DNA from: CAYYDE01 sp964470525
GTDB lineage: Bacteria; Patescibacteriota; Gracilibacteria; BD1-5; UBA6164
Assembly (NCBI GenBank): GCA_964470525.1
Contig: CAYYDE010000001.1
Coordinates: forward strand, 62,001-126,000
Reading direction: 5' to 3'
Length of the DNA stretch: 64,000 nucleotides
In this document: positions 24,401 to 34,696 of the stretch, one piece after another
Position numbering within the stretch: the stretch's first letter is position 1
Layout of the letters: each line of letters starts with the position of its first letter
The notes under the pieces: generated by a model
The model's database searches: none
What the model was told of the DNA's origin: nothing
The model's input: the letters and a program-made list of their open reading frames with translations, nothing else
Translations under genes and position numbers: made by a program

Positions 24401-24474
24401 TTTACAATTTTTCCAAGCTTTTGCGTAGAAACATTGACTCATCAATTTGAGCTTTCAACATTACTTTTTCACAT
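21397..24474 (-). CDS. Large repeat-containing surface lipoprotein
   Basis: The signal and lipobox read SFFAGLVLTTLVGC, then GGGSSGSG, after a 27-residue charged N-terminus. About 1025 codons are visible, counting an N gap. Features in order are a dockerin-like calcium loop (DINNDGVLDRKDLK), a cadherin/Ig-like region near residues 395-500 (PVSVFATDVDGDQLTI), a FIVAR-like helical module (TELNQLIAHASTFQ), then tandem modules of 77 residues (TPAGWTRVDARTF, SETVSFSDEANNTGS, VNVVVNNID). A final Ig-like pair closes the protein. The architecture is that of an adhesin or cell-contact protein. The assembly gap sits inside the tandem modules, so the true length is unknown. Confidence 0.85.
22013..22710 (-). 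repeat. Tandem 231-bp repeat units with assembly gap
   Basis: Units starting near 22302 and 22533 are 231 bases (77 codons) apart and nearly identical at their ends. A third unit starts near 22011. It is separated from the next by 100 N bases at 22056-22155. The flanking sequences remain in one reading frame. One complete period would need 40 missing bases, two would need 271, so the 100 N is a placeholder. Confidence 0.85.
22056..22155. other. Scaffold gap (100 N)
   Basis: Exactly 100 N bases interrupt the tandem repeat of the surface lipoprotein gene. The round number marks it as a gap of unknown size. Confidence 0.98.
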
Positions 24475-24730
24475 AAAAATAAAAATTTAAAAAATAAACA
24501 TTATTGATTATACTATAAAAATACATAAAAGTCAAGTTTATTCATCTCTTTTTTTCATATTAAGATGTCTTGTAGGATAACAGATTTTCTCATTTTTTCA
24601 AGTAGAAATATTTTTTTATGTGAAAAAATATTTCTTTTTTAAAATCAGTATTGAATTTTCAAAAAAAATTTATACTATAGGAACAGTTCAAAATTGATCT
24701 GACAAAAATATTATCTTTTAGCACATTTTT

Positions 24731-25423
24731 ATGCAAAATTCTTTCCAACAAGCTGGTTTTTCACTCACTGCAAAACAACAACAATCTTTTAGCACATTTT
24801 TAAAAATATTTATTCAAACGAACGCGCAAATAAACCTTTCTGCTATTCGTGATGAAGCAGGAATTATAGAAAAACATTTTCTTGATAGTATTATGTTATT
24901 AAAATATTGTAGTATTGAGGGAAATATTTTAGATTTATGAACTGGTTGAGGTTTTCCAGGAATTCCTCTCAGAATCATGACTGACAATGATCAAACAAAT
25001 TTTACTTTGGTAGATTCTATTGGAAAAAAAGTAAAAGTAGTAAATGAATTTATTTCAGAATTAGACTTAAAAAATATAAAGGCTATTCAAGCTAGAGCTG
25101 AAGAGCTTGGTCAAGATCCAAATCATAGAGAAAAATATAATTTTATCGTTTCTCGCGCGACAGCATATCTTCCAACTCTTTTAGAATACACACTTCCTTT
25201 GCTTTCTATATGAGGAATTTTTGCAAGTTATAAACTGGATAATGATGAAGAAATTTCACAAGCCAAAAAAGCACTTCACATATTATGAGGAGAAATCATT
25301 AAAATAGAATCTTATGAACTTGCTGGACAAAAAAGAGTATTTTTATTTATTCAAAAAATTGCTCCAACTCCAAAAAAATATCCAAGAATTATTTGAGAAC
25401 CTTTGAAAAATCCTATACAATAA
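24731..25423 (+). CDS. rsmG: 16S rRNA (guanine527-N7)-methyltransferase
   Basis: The 230-residue protein matches RsmG in length and motifs. An N-terminal helical part includes INLSAIRDEAGIIEKHFLDS, followed by the SAM site LDLGTGGGFPGIPL. In that site two of the glycines are TGA. The pattern LVDSIGKKVKVVNEFI and the later VSRATAYLPTLLEY also fit the family. It methylates G527 of 16S rRNA in the cytosol. A 19-base copy of the sequence just before the start recurs inside the gene at 24784-24802. Confidence 0.94.
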
Positions 25424-25441
25424 AATTGTCTCAAATTAAGT

Positions 25442-25469
25442 TTGACTTTCAAAGTTTTTTTCATACAAT
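25442..25469 (+). promoter_or_regulatory. Promoter of the AhpC-type peroxiredoxin
   Basis: TTGACT (25442-25447) and TACAAT (25464-25469) are separated by 16 bases, about 50 bases upstream of the peroxiredoxin start. Confidence 0.6.
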
Positions 25470-25518
25470 TATCTTAATGAGAATATTTCTCATTTTAATT
25501 ATTTTTTAATAAAAATAT

Positions 25519-26127
25519 ATGGAAGAATTATATTACAATGAAATGGCAAAAATAGATAATCCAGCTCCTTTATTTGATCTCCCTGCTTATGATCCTGTTA
25601 AAGATGATGAAACAAGAATAAATTTAGAAGATCTCAAAGGAAAATGGACAGTATTATTTTATTATCCAGCTGATTTTACTTTCGTTTGTCCAACAGAACT
25701 CAAAGACATGGCTGAAGCAAAATCAAAATTTGATGAACTTGGAGTAACCGTTCTTGCTGCTTCAACTGATACTGTTTTTTCTCATAGAGCTTGGGTAAAA
25801 CACGAAGGTCTTATGAAAAATTTCCCATATCTTATGCTTGCTGATCACAACCTTTCAACAGCTGATATGTATAATATTTTAGATGATGAATCAGGAATTG
25901 CTGGAAGAGGAACTTTTATTATTGATCCAGACTTAGTTATTAGAGGAATTGAAGTTACTTCTGGACCTCTTGGAAGAAATAGTGATGAACTCATTAGAAA
26001 AATTGAAGCTCTTCAATTCATGAGAAATAATCCAGGAACTGCGTGTCCTGCAAAATGGGCAATTGGAGCAAAAACTCTTAAACCATCAATTAAAATTGCT
26101 GGAGAAGTAGAAGCTCAATTACAATAA
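25519..26127 (+). CDS. ahpC: AhpC-type 2-Cys peroxiredoxin
   Basis: The 202-residue protein is a typical 2-Cys peroxiredoxin. The peroxidatic motif is YPADFTFVCPTEL and the resolving Cys lies in NPGTACPAKW near the C-terminus. It reduces hydrogen peroxide and alkyl hydroperoxides in the cytosol. No AhpF or thioredoxin reductase gene lies nearby, so the electron donor is unknown. The gene contains no TGA codon although it has more than ten glycines, all GGN, which is unusual beside its neighbours. This may reflect high expression or transfer. A start at the internal Met (MAKIDNPAP) is also possible. Confidence 0.95.
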   Translation: MEELYYNEMAKIDNPAPLFDLPAYDPVKDDETRINLEDLKGKWTVLFYYPADFTFVCPTELKDMAEAKSKFDELGVTVLAASTDTVFSHRAWVKHEGLMKNFPYLMLADHNLSTADMYNILDDESGIAGRGTFIIDPDLVIRGIEVTSGPLGRNSDELIRKIEALQFMRNNPGTACPAKWAIGAKTLKPSIKIAGEVEAQLQ

Positions 26128-26131
26128 TTTT

Positions 26132-26161
26132 AAAAAATCTATGTGCAAACATAGATTTTTT
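26132..26161 (+). terminator. Intrinsic terminator after ahpC
   Basis: The inverted repeat AAAAAATCTATG / CATAGATTTTTT with a six-base loop follows the ahpC stop. Confidence 0.9.
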
Positions 26162-26182
26162 AGTAAATAAAAAACTGAAAAA

Positions 26183-26659
26183 TTATTTTTTCAGTTTTTG
26201 TTTTAAATCATCCAACGAAGAATGAAATGTTTCTTGAAGTTCATCAATTTTTTCAGGAGCTTTTGCTTTCATTTTTTTGATTTCTGCAAGAGCTTCTTTA
26301 TAAACTTCATCTATTTTTTGTTTTCATTCGTCAGCAAATTCTTCTCATTTTGCTTTATATTCATCAAAAAGTTTCGTTGCTTTTTTTTGATATGGTTCTA
26401 CATATGCAAGAAATTCTTCTTCTTTTTCCTTTAAAAAAGCTTGTTTTTCAGGAGAAAGCACTTTTTGTAAAACATCATCAAAGAAATTTCTATGCACTTC
26501 TAAAAAATTATTCAAAAATGCTTTACAACTACTTCCATTTGTTTTTACTTCCTTTGCCACCTCAGCAGAAATTTGAGAAGGTGTCTTTTTATTATACACA
26601 AGAGTTGCTACAACTCATGCAGCATATGCTGCAACTAAAAATAACATTTTCTTTTTCAT
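26183..26659 (-). CDS. YtxH-like membrane-anchored helical protein
   Basis: The 158-residue protein has one N-terminal membrane segment (MLFLVAAYAAGVVATLVY). A charged helical domain rich in Lys and Glu follows and ends in DDLKQKLKK. The layout resembles YtxH-type stress proteins, but the family match is loose. It is convergent with ahpC. A second hairpin (26169-26200) overlaps its last codons and may serve as its terminator. Confidence 0.75.
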
Positions 26660-26843
26660 ATGCAAAAATATTAAGAAATATTATATAAAATACGAAAAAC
26701 ACACTTACACACCCTTTTATTTGGTATATATAATTATAATTTGTTTATAAGAAAAAGCAAAAGTTTTTATCAATATTATTTGACTATTCAGCAAGAATCA
26801 TACAATAGGAGCTATATGTTATTTATAATTATTCTCTGAAAAT

Positions 26844-27845
26844 ATGATACGTTTGATCAAACTTTTTATCTGGATTGTTCTGATTTTTGGAGCAATAATT
26901 TATTTCAAATATTCTCATTTTGTATCTGCACCACTTGAAAAAAGTTTGAGTGTTACGATTGAAGAGTGAGATAGTTTTTATAAAGTATTTGAAAAAATTT
27001 ATCCAGAAAAAAATATATATGTAAAAATATTTTTTAGAAATAACCCAGAAAAAATTAACTTTAAACTTCCAACAGGAACCTACACATTTTATCGTGATGA
27101 TACGATAGAAAAAATATTAGAAAAATTAGAAAAATGAACTGTTTTAGCACAAATTTCTCTCACCAATCTCCCATGATGGAATATTTTTGATATTGATCAA
27201 TATCTCTCACAAAAATCTCTCATAGAAGCATGAGATTTTATAAAAGAAGCAAGAAATATTGAAAAATATAAAGATAAATATCTATTTTTAGAACAAGCAC
27301 TTTCACTTGAGGGTTTTTTGTATCCAGATACACATTTTGTACTGAAAGATAATTTTTCACTCGAATCATATATGCATTTGCTATTGAAAAATTTTGAAAG
27401 AAAAATCTATACTCCCCTGCTTTCTGAATATTCTTGAAAAGAAATTATTGATACTATAAACATGGCATCGATAATAGAGAGAGAAGAAAGAAATGTTTCA
27501 GAAAAATCAACAGTTGCCGGAATTTTACTCAAAAGACTCAAAGAACGTTGGTATATTGGAGCAGATATAACAGTGTGTTATCCGTATGAATTGACTGAAA
27601 AAGAATGTACTCCTGCATTTATCAACTCAAAAGTGAGTATTGATAAGAACGATTATAACACTCGTACCAAGCTTTGACTTCCAAAAACTCCTATAAATAA
27701 TCCTCAAATCACTTCTATACAAGCTGTGATTTCTCCAAAAGAAACTCCATATTATTATTATCTCCACAACATTCAAACTGGAAAAATCTATTATGCTCGT
27801 ACGAATGATGAACATAATAGGAATAAAGCTCTGTATCTAAAATAA
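26844..27845 (+). CDS. mltG: Endolytic peptidoglycan transglycosylase MltG
   Basis: The 333-residue protein has an N-terminal membrane helix (IKLFIWIVLIFGAIIYF), a LysM-like region (VTIEEGDSFYKVFEKI) and the YceG catalytic domain. The family signature is MASIIEREERN, with the catalytic Glu in ASIIERE, then GILLKRLKERWYIGAD. PYNTY is replaced by NDYNTRTKLGLPKTPI. The C-terminus YYYYLHNIQTGKIYYARTNDEHN is typical. It cleaves nascent glycan strands at the outer face of the membrane and sets their length. Confidence 0.95.
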
Positions 27846-27869
27846 AAAAATCTCATATGAGATTTTTTT
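27844..27869. terminator. Bidirectional terminator between mltG and der
   Basis: The perfect palindrome AAAAAAATCTCATATGAGATTTTTTT overlaps the last base pairs of both convergent stops. Confidence 0.9.
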
Positions 27870-29244
27870 ATTTTACAATATCCTTTGTCTTCCCTCTTCC
27901 TTTATATTCAATCAGTATTGGAGTTCATCCAAATCAGAAATTATCTCTGATACGATTTTCTAAATATCTTTTATATGAGAAATGAAAATGTTCTGGATTG
28001 TTTACTGTTATTACAAATTTTGGAGGATTCACATCTACTTGAGAACCATAATAAATTTTTGGTTTATGTGCAACTCTATTCCCTGTTGGGGCATGTTTAT
28101 ACGTTACTTGTTCTAAGAATGTATTAAAAATACCTGTTTTTACTCTTTTAAATCTTTCTTCACGAATAGAAATAGCAGTTGAGAGAATATCTTCTACTCT
28201 TTTTTTATCAAGTGCCGAAGTAAAAATAACAGTTACCCATGGAAGAAAATCAAATTTTTCTTTCAAATATGTGAGATATTTTCCCATGATTTTATCTTTA
28301 TCAACTGTCTTTTTTTCTAGAACAGCATCCCATTTATTGATCACAACAATAAGTCATTTTTTCTCTTCAAGTACGCTTGAAATAATTGAAAGATCTTGTT
28401 GATGAATCCCATCAACTCCATCAATAATCACAGCGACAACATCACTTCTCGTAATGGCACGAGTCGTTCTCATAACAGACCAATTTTCAATATTTCTCGT
28501 TCCAATTTTTGAAAGTCTTCTGATCCCAGCAGTGTCAATCAATACAAAATCTTTTCCATCAAAATGAAATTTTGTATCAATACTATCACGAGTCGTTCCG
28601 GCCATATCTTTTACCATCACTCTATTTTTTCCAACAATTGCATTGATAAGAGAAGATTTTCCTACATTTGGTCTTCCAACTAATGACATTTTAATGAAAC
28701 TATCATCTAATTCTTCTACTTTATAATCCATTTTTCTTGCACGAAGATTTTTTGCGAGTGCTGATCTGAGTTCAGCAAATCAATTATTATGAACCACAGA
28801 AACAGGAAAAAATTCTTCAAACATTCCAGAAATTGGAAGAGAATATGATTCTAAAACCATATTTTCATTATCAGCTTTATTTGCTACCACAAAAACAGGA
28901 GGAAGATTTTTTCCTCTGAGCATTTTAAGAATTGCTTCATCAAGTTGAGTAAATTTATCATATTCTACCAACCATAGTAACACATCACTTTCTTCAATGG
29001 CAACTTTTGTTCTTTCAATAATATCTTCTGCAATTTCATCATTTTTTGATGAAAAATCTAAACCTCAACTATCAGCTAATATATATGTAAGATCATGATT
29101 TTCATCAGTATATTCATATTCAGAAACATCTCTTGTTGTTCCTGCTTCATCAGCAACGATAGCTATTTTATGACCAACAAACATATTGAAAAAGCTTGAT
29201 TTTCAAACATTTGGTCTTCCAATAATAGTAACTTTTGCAAGCAT
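27868..29244 (-). CDS. der: Ribosome biogenesis GTPase Der (EngA)
   Basis: The 458-residue protein has two consecutive GTPase domains and a C-terminal KH-like domain. G1 boxes are GRPNVGKSS at residues 9-17, where the second Gly is TGA, and GRPNVGKSS again near 181. G3 boxes are DSGG and DTAG, and G4 boxes are NKAD and NKWD. The C-terminal domain includes PKFVITVNNPEHFHFSYKRYLENRIRD. It acts in 50S subunit assembly. The same G1 motif is encoded once with TGA and once with GGN, which is a clean internal control for the code. Confidence 0.96.
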
Positions 29245-29407
29245 TCGTAATTTTTTTAACAGATAAAATGAAAAATAAAAGTGTGATTTTTATGAAATTC
29301 CTAACAATTATATGAAAATTTGCAAAAAAGCAATTTTTAGTTACTGATATTTTTCAAATAGAATTTATTGAAATATTTTATTATGGAAAAACATATTTAA
29401 ATCCACC

Positions 29408-29434
29408 AAAAAAAGCCCCCACAGGGGCTTTTTT
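29408..29434. terminator. Intrinsic terminator
   Basis: AAAAAAAGCCCC / GGGGCTTTTTT with loop CACA lies in the 249-base space between the coiled-coil gene and der. No gene is visible in that space. Confidence 0.88.
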
Positions 29435-29493
29435 ATTTTTTTCACTCAATTTTTATTTTTTTCTAAAAGTCTATTTCTACAAATTAAAAATTA

Positions 29494-31613
29494 TTATTGT
29501 ACTTCCACTCCTTCTTTTACTGGTTCTTCTTGAGCTGGTTGTTCTGCTCTTGAACGAAATTTTTGGAAGAAGTTAAATTTGTTGAGTGTTCCGTCTTCTC
29601 TTAAAACTCATTGTTGTTTGAGAAGTTGTTGAAATCATACGCTCGTGTTTGCTTTGTCAGTTCCTCGAATGAGTTTTTCAAAATCTTTTCAGAGTGCATG
29701 ATCTTTGACATCTTTTCAGTACATCAAAATATTAAAAAATTTTGTAAACTCACGATATCATTTGTTTCCTATATAATCAAATCATGCTTCAAAATCGAGA
29801 GGCTGACTAAATCCATAATATGTTGCATCAAACGCATTTACTTGCCCGAGCATCCAATCAATATCTGATTTTGGAATATGGGTAAATCCGATATTATCAA
29901 GAAAATTTGCTGTATTTTGAGCTCTTTGTTTATTTCTTTCAAGAATCACTGTTTGCTCGAGAAGAATATTTTCTAATTTTTTCAAATATTCTTGCATATA
30001 TACTATTTCTGTTTGAAGAGAAAGTTGTTGTTGTTCTAAATCATTTACCATTCTTTGTGTTTCTTTTTGTTGTCCTTCAAGTTCTTGCAGTTGAGAACGA
30101 AGCTCTATTTCTTCTTCGATGGGAATATTTTCACGAGAAATTTTTTCCTTCAAAAGTTGAATCTGTTGATTTATGTTTTGAAGATTTTCTTGTTCTCATG
30201 ATAAAATTTTTTCTACATCCTTCAATTCAGATTGTTTTTGTTGGAAAGAATCTTGGATTTTGTTTTTTTCCATCAGTGATTCATAATACCTATCATCACT
30301 TCCTTTGAGTTCCATATTTCAAACGGTTGTCATTACATAAAGTGCTGGTGGAATTTCTCATAAATTCAATTTTTGATTTTGATAAATCAGATTTCCTTGT
30401 GTATCTTTCTTTACTTCTCCAGAAAGATTTTTCGCTCCTGGAAACAAATCTGCAGAAGATGAAGTTTTGAGAACGACTTCTGTATTTTTTGTACGATTTT
30501 CGATTCTTGAACGAATATTTTGTAAAACAACGCTCTCAATTCAAGAACTTTCAAACATTTCATAAAATACTTGGAATGTTTCTCAATTCACTCATTTTGT
30601 ATCTAATTCAGCTGCAACTGAGAGGATATCTTCTATGGCTTGATGATTTTTATCTTGAGTAATTTTTGTTAATGCTTCAAGAAGTATTTCTGCTCTTTGT
30701 TTTTCATCTCAAGAATTATAAAGTTCTTTTTTTTCTTGGATATTTCAATGTTCAAAAATTTTATCTACTAAAGGTTTTGATTTTTCTTCTCATAAGACAG
30801 TTACTCTATCAACTGCATTTTTAATACTTTGAGTGACTACTTCTTGTTGATTGTTGACTACTTCTTGTTGATTGTTGACTACTTCTTGNNNNNNNNNNNN
30901 NNNNNNNNNNNNNNNNNNNNNNNNNNNNNNNNNNNNNNNNNNNNNNNNNNNNNNNNNNNNNNNNNNNNNNNNNNNNNNNNNNNNNNNNTGACTACTTCTT
31001 GTTGATTGTTGACTACTTCTTGTTGATTGTTGACTACTTCTTGGAGTTGTTTTTGTATAATAGTAAAATGATTATGAAGAATATTATCAACTTTTGGATG
31101 TGTTTGAATCGTATGAAGGATCTTTTGAAGTTTTGAAATATCAATATCATGAAGAGAAACTTGCAAAGCAAGTTCTTCTGGAGGTATATCAAGAGAATAA
31201 TTTTCTATTCATAAAATGTTTCAAATATTTTCGTTCTGAAGAAAAGTATTTACATATTGTTTTGCTTGATTATCAAGTGATTCTATAGAATACTTCATAA
31301 AATCATTTTGTATATCCATAAAATCACTCTCAAAATCTACAAAATCTTGTAATATTTGTGAATCTTGATAAAACTTTGCCCTTTCTAATAAATGAAGAAG
31401 TTTTTGTTCTTCTCACGAAAACAAAGAAATTTTTTCAAGTAATTCTTCTTGTTGGTCAACAAATTCAGTTCCTTGAAGGATTTCTTGAAGTTGAGACTCA
31501 ATAATACTTGGAACTCACACTTCTGGTGATTCTTGTTTTATAACTTGTTCCAGTGATGATTTTCTTTCAGATTCTTGATGATTTCAAGAGAAAGAATTAT
31601 TGAATTCTCACAT
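29494..31613 (-). CDS. Large coiled-coil protein with QEVVNNQ heptad repeats
   Basis: No signal peptide or membrane segment is visible, so it is probably cytosolic. The N-terminal 200 residues are helical and rich in Gln, Glu and Ile. Then comes a tandem repeat of the heptad QEVVNNQ, interrupted by a 100-N gap. A long coiled coil with ILSGEQENLQNINQQIQLL and LEGQQKETQRMVNDLEQQQ follows. The C-terminal domain contains IDWMLGQVNAFDATYYGF and a Pro/Glu-rich tail. In window coordinates the frame differs across the gap. It is restored if the gap is 8 plus a multiple of 21 bases. I recognise no family. Confidence 0.8.
30841..31044 (-). repeat. 21-bp tandem repeat with assembly gap
   Basis: The 21-base unit encodes QEVVNNQ and is present on both sides of the 100 N bases at 30889-30988. 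Phasing of the unit shows that the missing length must be 8 + 21k bases, so the repeat number is unresolved. Confidence 0.9.
30889..30988. other. Scaffold gap (100 N)
   Basis: Exactly 100 N bases lie inside the 21-bp tandem repeat. Taken literally they break the reading frame, so the length is arbitrary. Confidence 0.98.
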
Positions 31614-31677
31614 AAAAAAATAGTATAAAGATAAACTCTATACTATTGTAGCAGATTTTTTTTTAAATTGCAAAAAA

Positions 31678-33219
31678 CTAATCAAGTTTTCTCACAGTTG
31701 CTGCTAACTTTTCTGCTGCTTCCCTTATATTTGCGTCAATCCTTGCTTGACTTGCGTCAATCCTTGCTTGACTTGCGTCAATCCTTGCTTGACTTGCGTC
31801 AATCCTTGCTTGATATTGTGCGATAAGTTGTTGTTGTTTTTCTTGATCTGCTTTTTTTATTGCTTCTTCCAACTCATGTGCTTGATGTGAGATTTCTTGA
31901 ATATCGTAAAAATATGAAGCTATTCATGTCTCTTTAGCAATAGATAAATCTTTTACATGTACTGCCCCTTCACTCTCTCATTTCAATACACCAATATTTT
32001 TTGGCAATGAAGCATACATAAAAATGATGTCTGCTAACACTCTCATTTCTACTTTTGCTGTAAGAGTTCATCAAGTCTCTTGTAGGTATTGTTGTTGTTC
32101 TTGATTTAAGCGTTGAAATGCTCTATGAGCTGGGGTATTTCCAGTTGTTACAGAAGAGAAAAAACTTGACTGCTCTTGTGAAGAAAGTTGAGAATATGCT
32201 TGTACAAAATTTTGTGCATTTTGATATCCTATTTTTGCTATTTCTGAGGTTAAAAACCATTCTTTTTCCAGTCATGCAACAGTTAAACTATCTATTCTTT
32301 CGTTAAATATTCTTGGGAATGTCTTTTTTGCTTGTACTACAAACTCTTTTTGTGCTTCCTCTACATATTTTTGAAACGCTGGAGTAAGATCCAGTCATGT
32401 ATAATATGCTATTTCTGCCATATGTTTCATTTCTGTTGGAAGAAACAAAGTATAACTTAATTCTTTTCCATCAATTCATTTCATGTATAATCTCACATGT
32501 TGTGAAACATCTCCTCAAAGTCCACGAATTACATTATGAATATCTGCAAGAAGATTGAGTTTTTTCACTCCATCGTACGCATTATCTTGAAGCGTTTTAT
32601 GAATAGATAAAACAGAAGTCAATGTTGTTGCAACTCCAGAAGCAGTGAATTGGTCTTTTGGAATAGATTGTACTACAATATTGAGAAGCTCTGCTTCATC
32701 ATCATTTGGAGTCATTTCTGATAAACGAGTTTTCCAGTTTTCTTGTGTCAAAGACGCTATCCCAGCTATTTGTAAAATATGCGTAATTTTTTGTGTGATA
32801 TTTTGAGAAGTAAATGGAGTATCGAGTCAAAGTTCTTTCAGAGAAAGTACTTTTTCATCAACCGTTGCAAATTTTTCAAATTGATGTGCAGAAAGCACTT
32901 GCGCAATATCTTGAGCATTTACTTCTATACCAAGTCTTTTGAGTTCATGAAAAAAATATGCTGATTTTTCGCTTTGAGCAATATTTTCCGGAACTACAGG
33001 AAGATGTGATGGTGAAGCATCTTGATTTTGAGCCAAAGCTTGATTTGCACCAAGAAGCACTCCTGCCGACAAAAGAGTCGCTCTTGCAAGAGATGCAACT
33101 TGAGCACATGTCTCAGCGACAATTCATTTCTCTTGAATGATTTTATTTTCTTCAGGAGAAAGATTTTGACACTCGGTTTGATTGACTGAAGTGTCATTTG
33201 TTGGGTTGAGTGTTTGCAT
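31678..33219 (-). CDS. Helical protein with ARIDASQ heptad repeats
   Basis: The 513-residue protein starts with a charged 40-residue segment followed by a hydrophobic stretch (VASLARATLLSAGVLLGANQALAQ). That stretch resembles an internal signal or anchor. The body is alpha-helical without a family signature that I know. Near the C-terminus four copies of the heptad ARIDASQ form a short coiled coil, followed by EKLAATVRKLD. It lies 64 bases upstream (in transcription) of the QEVVNNQ protein, and the two probably form one operon. The first copy of the 52-bp direct repeat sits 34 bases upstream of its start and carries a likely promoter. Confidence 0.78.
31731..31813 (-). repeat. 21-bp tandem repeat, four copies
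   Basis: Four near-perfect copies of a 21-base unit encode the heptad ARIDASQ near the end of the host gene. The period equals that of the repeat in the neighbouring gene, but the sequence differs. Confidence 0.93.
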
Positions 33220-33253
33220 AATCGTGAAAATTAAAAAGTATTTTCTCTTATAT

Positions 33254-33305
33254 TATACTATTTTGTAAAAATTTGCAAGATTTTGAAGGGATTTTTTTTG
33301 GAAAC
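33254..33305. repeat. 52-bp direct repeat A, copy 1
   Basis: This 52-base sequence, starting TATACTATTTTGTAAAAATT, recurs without a mismatch at 39301-39352. The two copies bracket the peptide-modification island. On the minus strand it contains TTGCAA and, at its edge, TATAAT, spaced by 15 bases. It may therefore also carry the promoter of the gene starting at 33219. Confidence 0.95.
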
Positions 33306-33436
33306 TTCACATAAAATATTTCTCCCCAAAATCTTAGCTTATGCAAAAGTTCTAAAACGTAAATCTTCAAGAAAAATATTTCTCAGAACATTATAAAAAC
33401 CAAGGAAGCATTTTTATCAAAAAAAGAGTTCTTTGG

Positions 33437-33475
33437 TTTTTGAAATATTGTGGTATTTTTGTGAACAAGATTTTG
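33437..33475. repeat. 39-bp direct repeat B, copy 1
   Basis: This 39-base sequence contains GAAATATTGTGGTATTTTTG and recurs without a mismatch at 35270-35308. The pair brackets the two methyltransferase genes and the standard-code gene. It ends 21 bases short of the methyltransferase stop codon. Confidence 0.93.
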
Positions 33476-33496
33476 AAAAATAGGAAGAAAAGGAGA

Positions 33497-34072
33497 TTAT
33501 TTTTTAATTGCAATAAGTTCAGCTGTAAGATGTTTCCTCTCTCTATCACTTTCAAGAGTAAATTCATATCATTCTTCATAATGTTTTACATCCCATCAGA
33601 TATATATATCCAATAATTCTTCTCTTTTAAATGCTCCATATTTCAATTGTAAACTTCATTCATCCAAGAAAGTCTTCAATACATGCACTCATCATATAGG
33701 TGTACAAGATAAAATTTTTGCAAGAATAGCTTTATAGTCATGTCATAAAAAATGAAGTACATAAATCATCAATATTGTCTTTTCATTTCAAAAATCATAT
33801 GTTCTCACATCCTGATTATATAAAGTTACTTGTCATCAATCAATAATCTGATTTACTTTATTTTTAAAATCTTGAACTGCTATATTATTTATATCAATAC
33901 CAACAACATCATATCATTTTTTAATTAAATCAATAGTATTTCTTCATTGTCAACATCATAAATCAAGGATCGGTGAAACTAAACAATTTAATTCTATTGC
34001 TTTTCTAACAACTGAAACATTTTGACTTCAAAATAATTCATTATTATTACTATATAACTTATTATAATCCAT
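33497..34072 (-). CDS. SAM-dependent methyltransferase (TehB-like), copy 2
   Basis: The 191-residue class I methyltransferase has motif I PILDLGCGQGRNTIDL, with three TGA-coded glycines, and motif II YDVVGIDIN. Motif IV is ILMIYVLHFLG, followed by GGVHVLKTFLDEG. The closest relatives by eye are TehB/UbiE-type small-molecule methylases. Its start overlaps the end of the first methyltransferase by 11 bases, so the pair is translationally coupled. Within the island it could methylate the modified peptide or act in self-protection. The substrate is not visible. Confidence 0.87.
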
Positions 34073-34640
34073 TTTTCTTTGCAATTAATCTATATGTTTT
34101 CCAATAGATTGATTTTCATTCAATATCTTTCATCAAAGTTTCTATTTCTACACAATCCATAAACAAAATACTCCACTCATCATAGAGTTCTCTTACTTCA
34201 TCATAACTTAGAAATCCTCGTTTATTATTTTCATTTTCAATAAAATCCTGAATAATATGAAATCATCACCTGCAAGTTGATTTTTGTAATTTTTTTATAT
34301 ACTGATGTTGTTCTTTTCATAAAAAACTTAATGTAAAAGTAGAAATAATATGAAAATAGTCATAATTTCAAAAAATATTTCATATATTGTCCACATAGAA
34401 AATTTGTTTATCAAGTCATAAATTTTGATTTAAACTATTGATAGCTACTTCGCTGGTATCTATACCAATAATATCATATCATTTTTGAAATAAATAAAGA
34501 CTATTTCTTCATTGTCAACATCATAAATCAATAATCTTTCATGTAATATTATACATAGAAAATGCCTTCTCCACAATTTCTAAGGGATGTTCTCAAAATA
34601 TATGGGATCTTTTTTTATATTTTTTATCAAATTTTTTCAT
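34062..34640 (-). CDS. SAM-dependent methyltransferase (TehB-like), copy 1
   Basis: The 192-residue protein is a paralogue of its downstream neighbour, with the same motif KIIDLGCGQGRNSLYL and YDIIGIDTSEVAINSL. Motif IV reads YFHIISTFTLSFLGK, and GGFHIIQDFIENENN follows. The core motif is nearly identical in the two genes at DNA level, which suggests a recent tandem duplication. Its start lies 13 bases beyond the terminator of the standard-code gene. Unless the terminator leaks, a separate promoter is needed, and I do not see a good one. Confidence 0.87.
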
Positions 34641-34652
34641 ACACCAACTCTT

Positions 34653-34677
34653 AAAAAAAGAGGCAGAAATCTGCCTC
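34653..34677 (-). terminator. Intrinsic terminator of the standard-code gene
   Basis: GAGGCAG / CTGCCTC with a four-base loop is followed on the minus strand by seven T. It begins 19 bases after the TGA at 34697-34699, which is the expected place for a terminator if that TGA is a true stop. Confidence 0.88.
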
Positions 34678-34696
34678 AAAATATTTTGTTGTGGAT

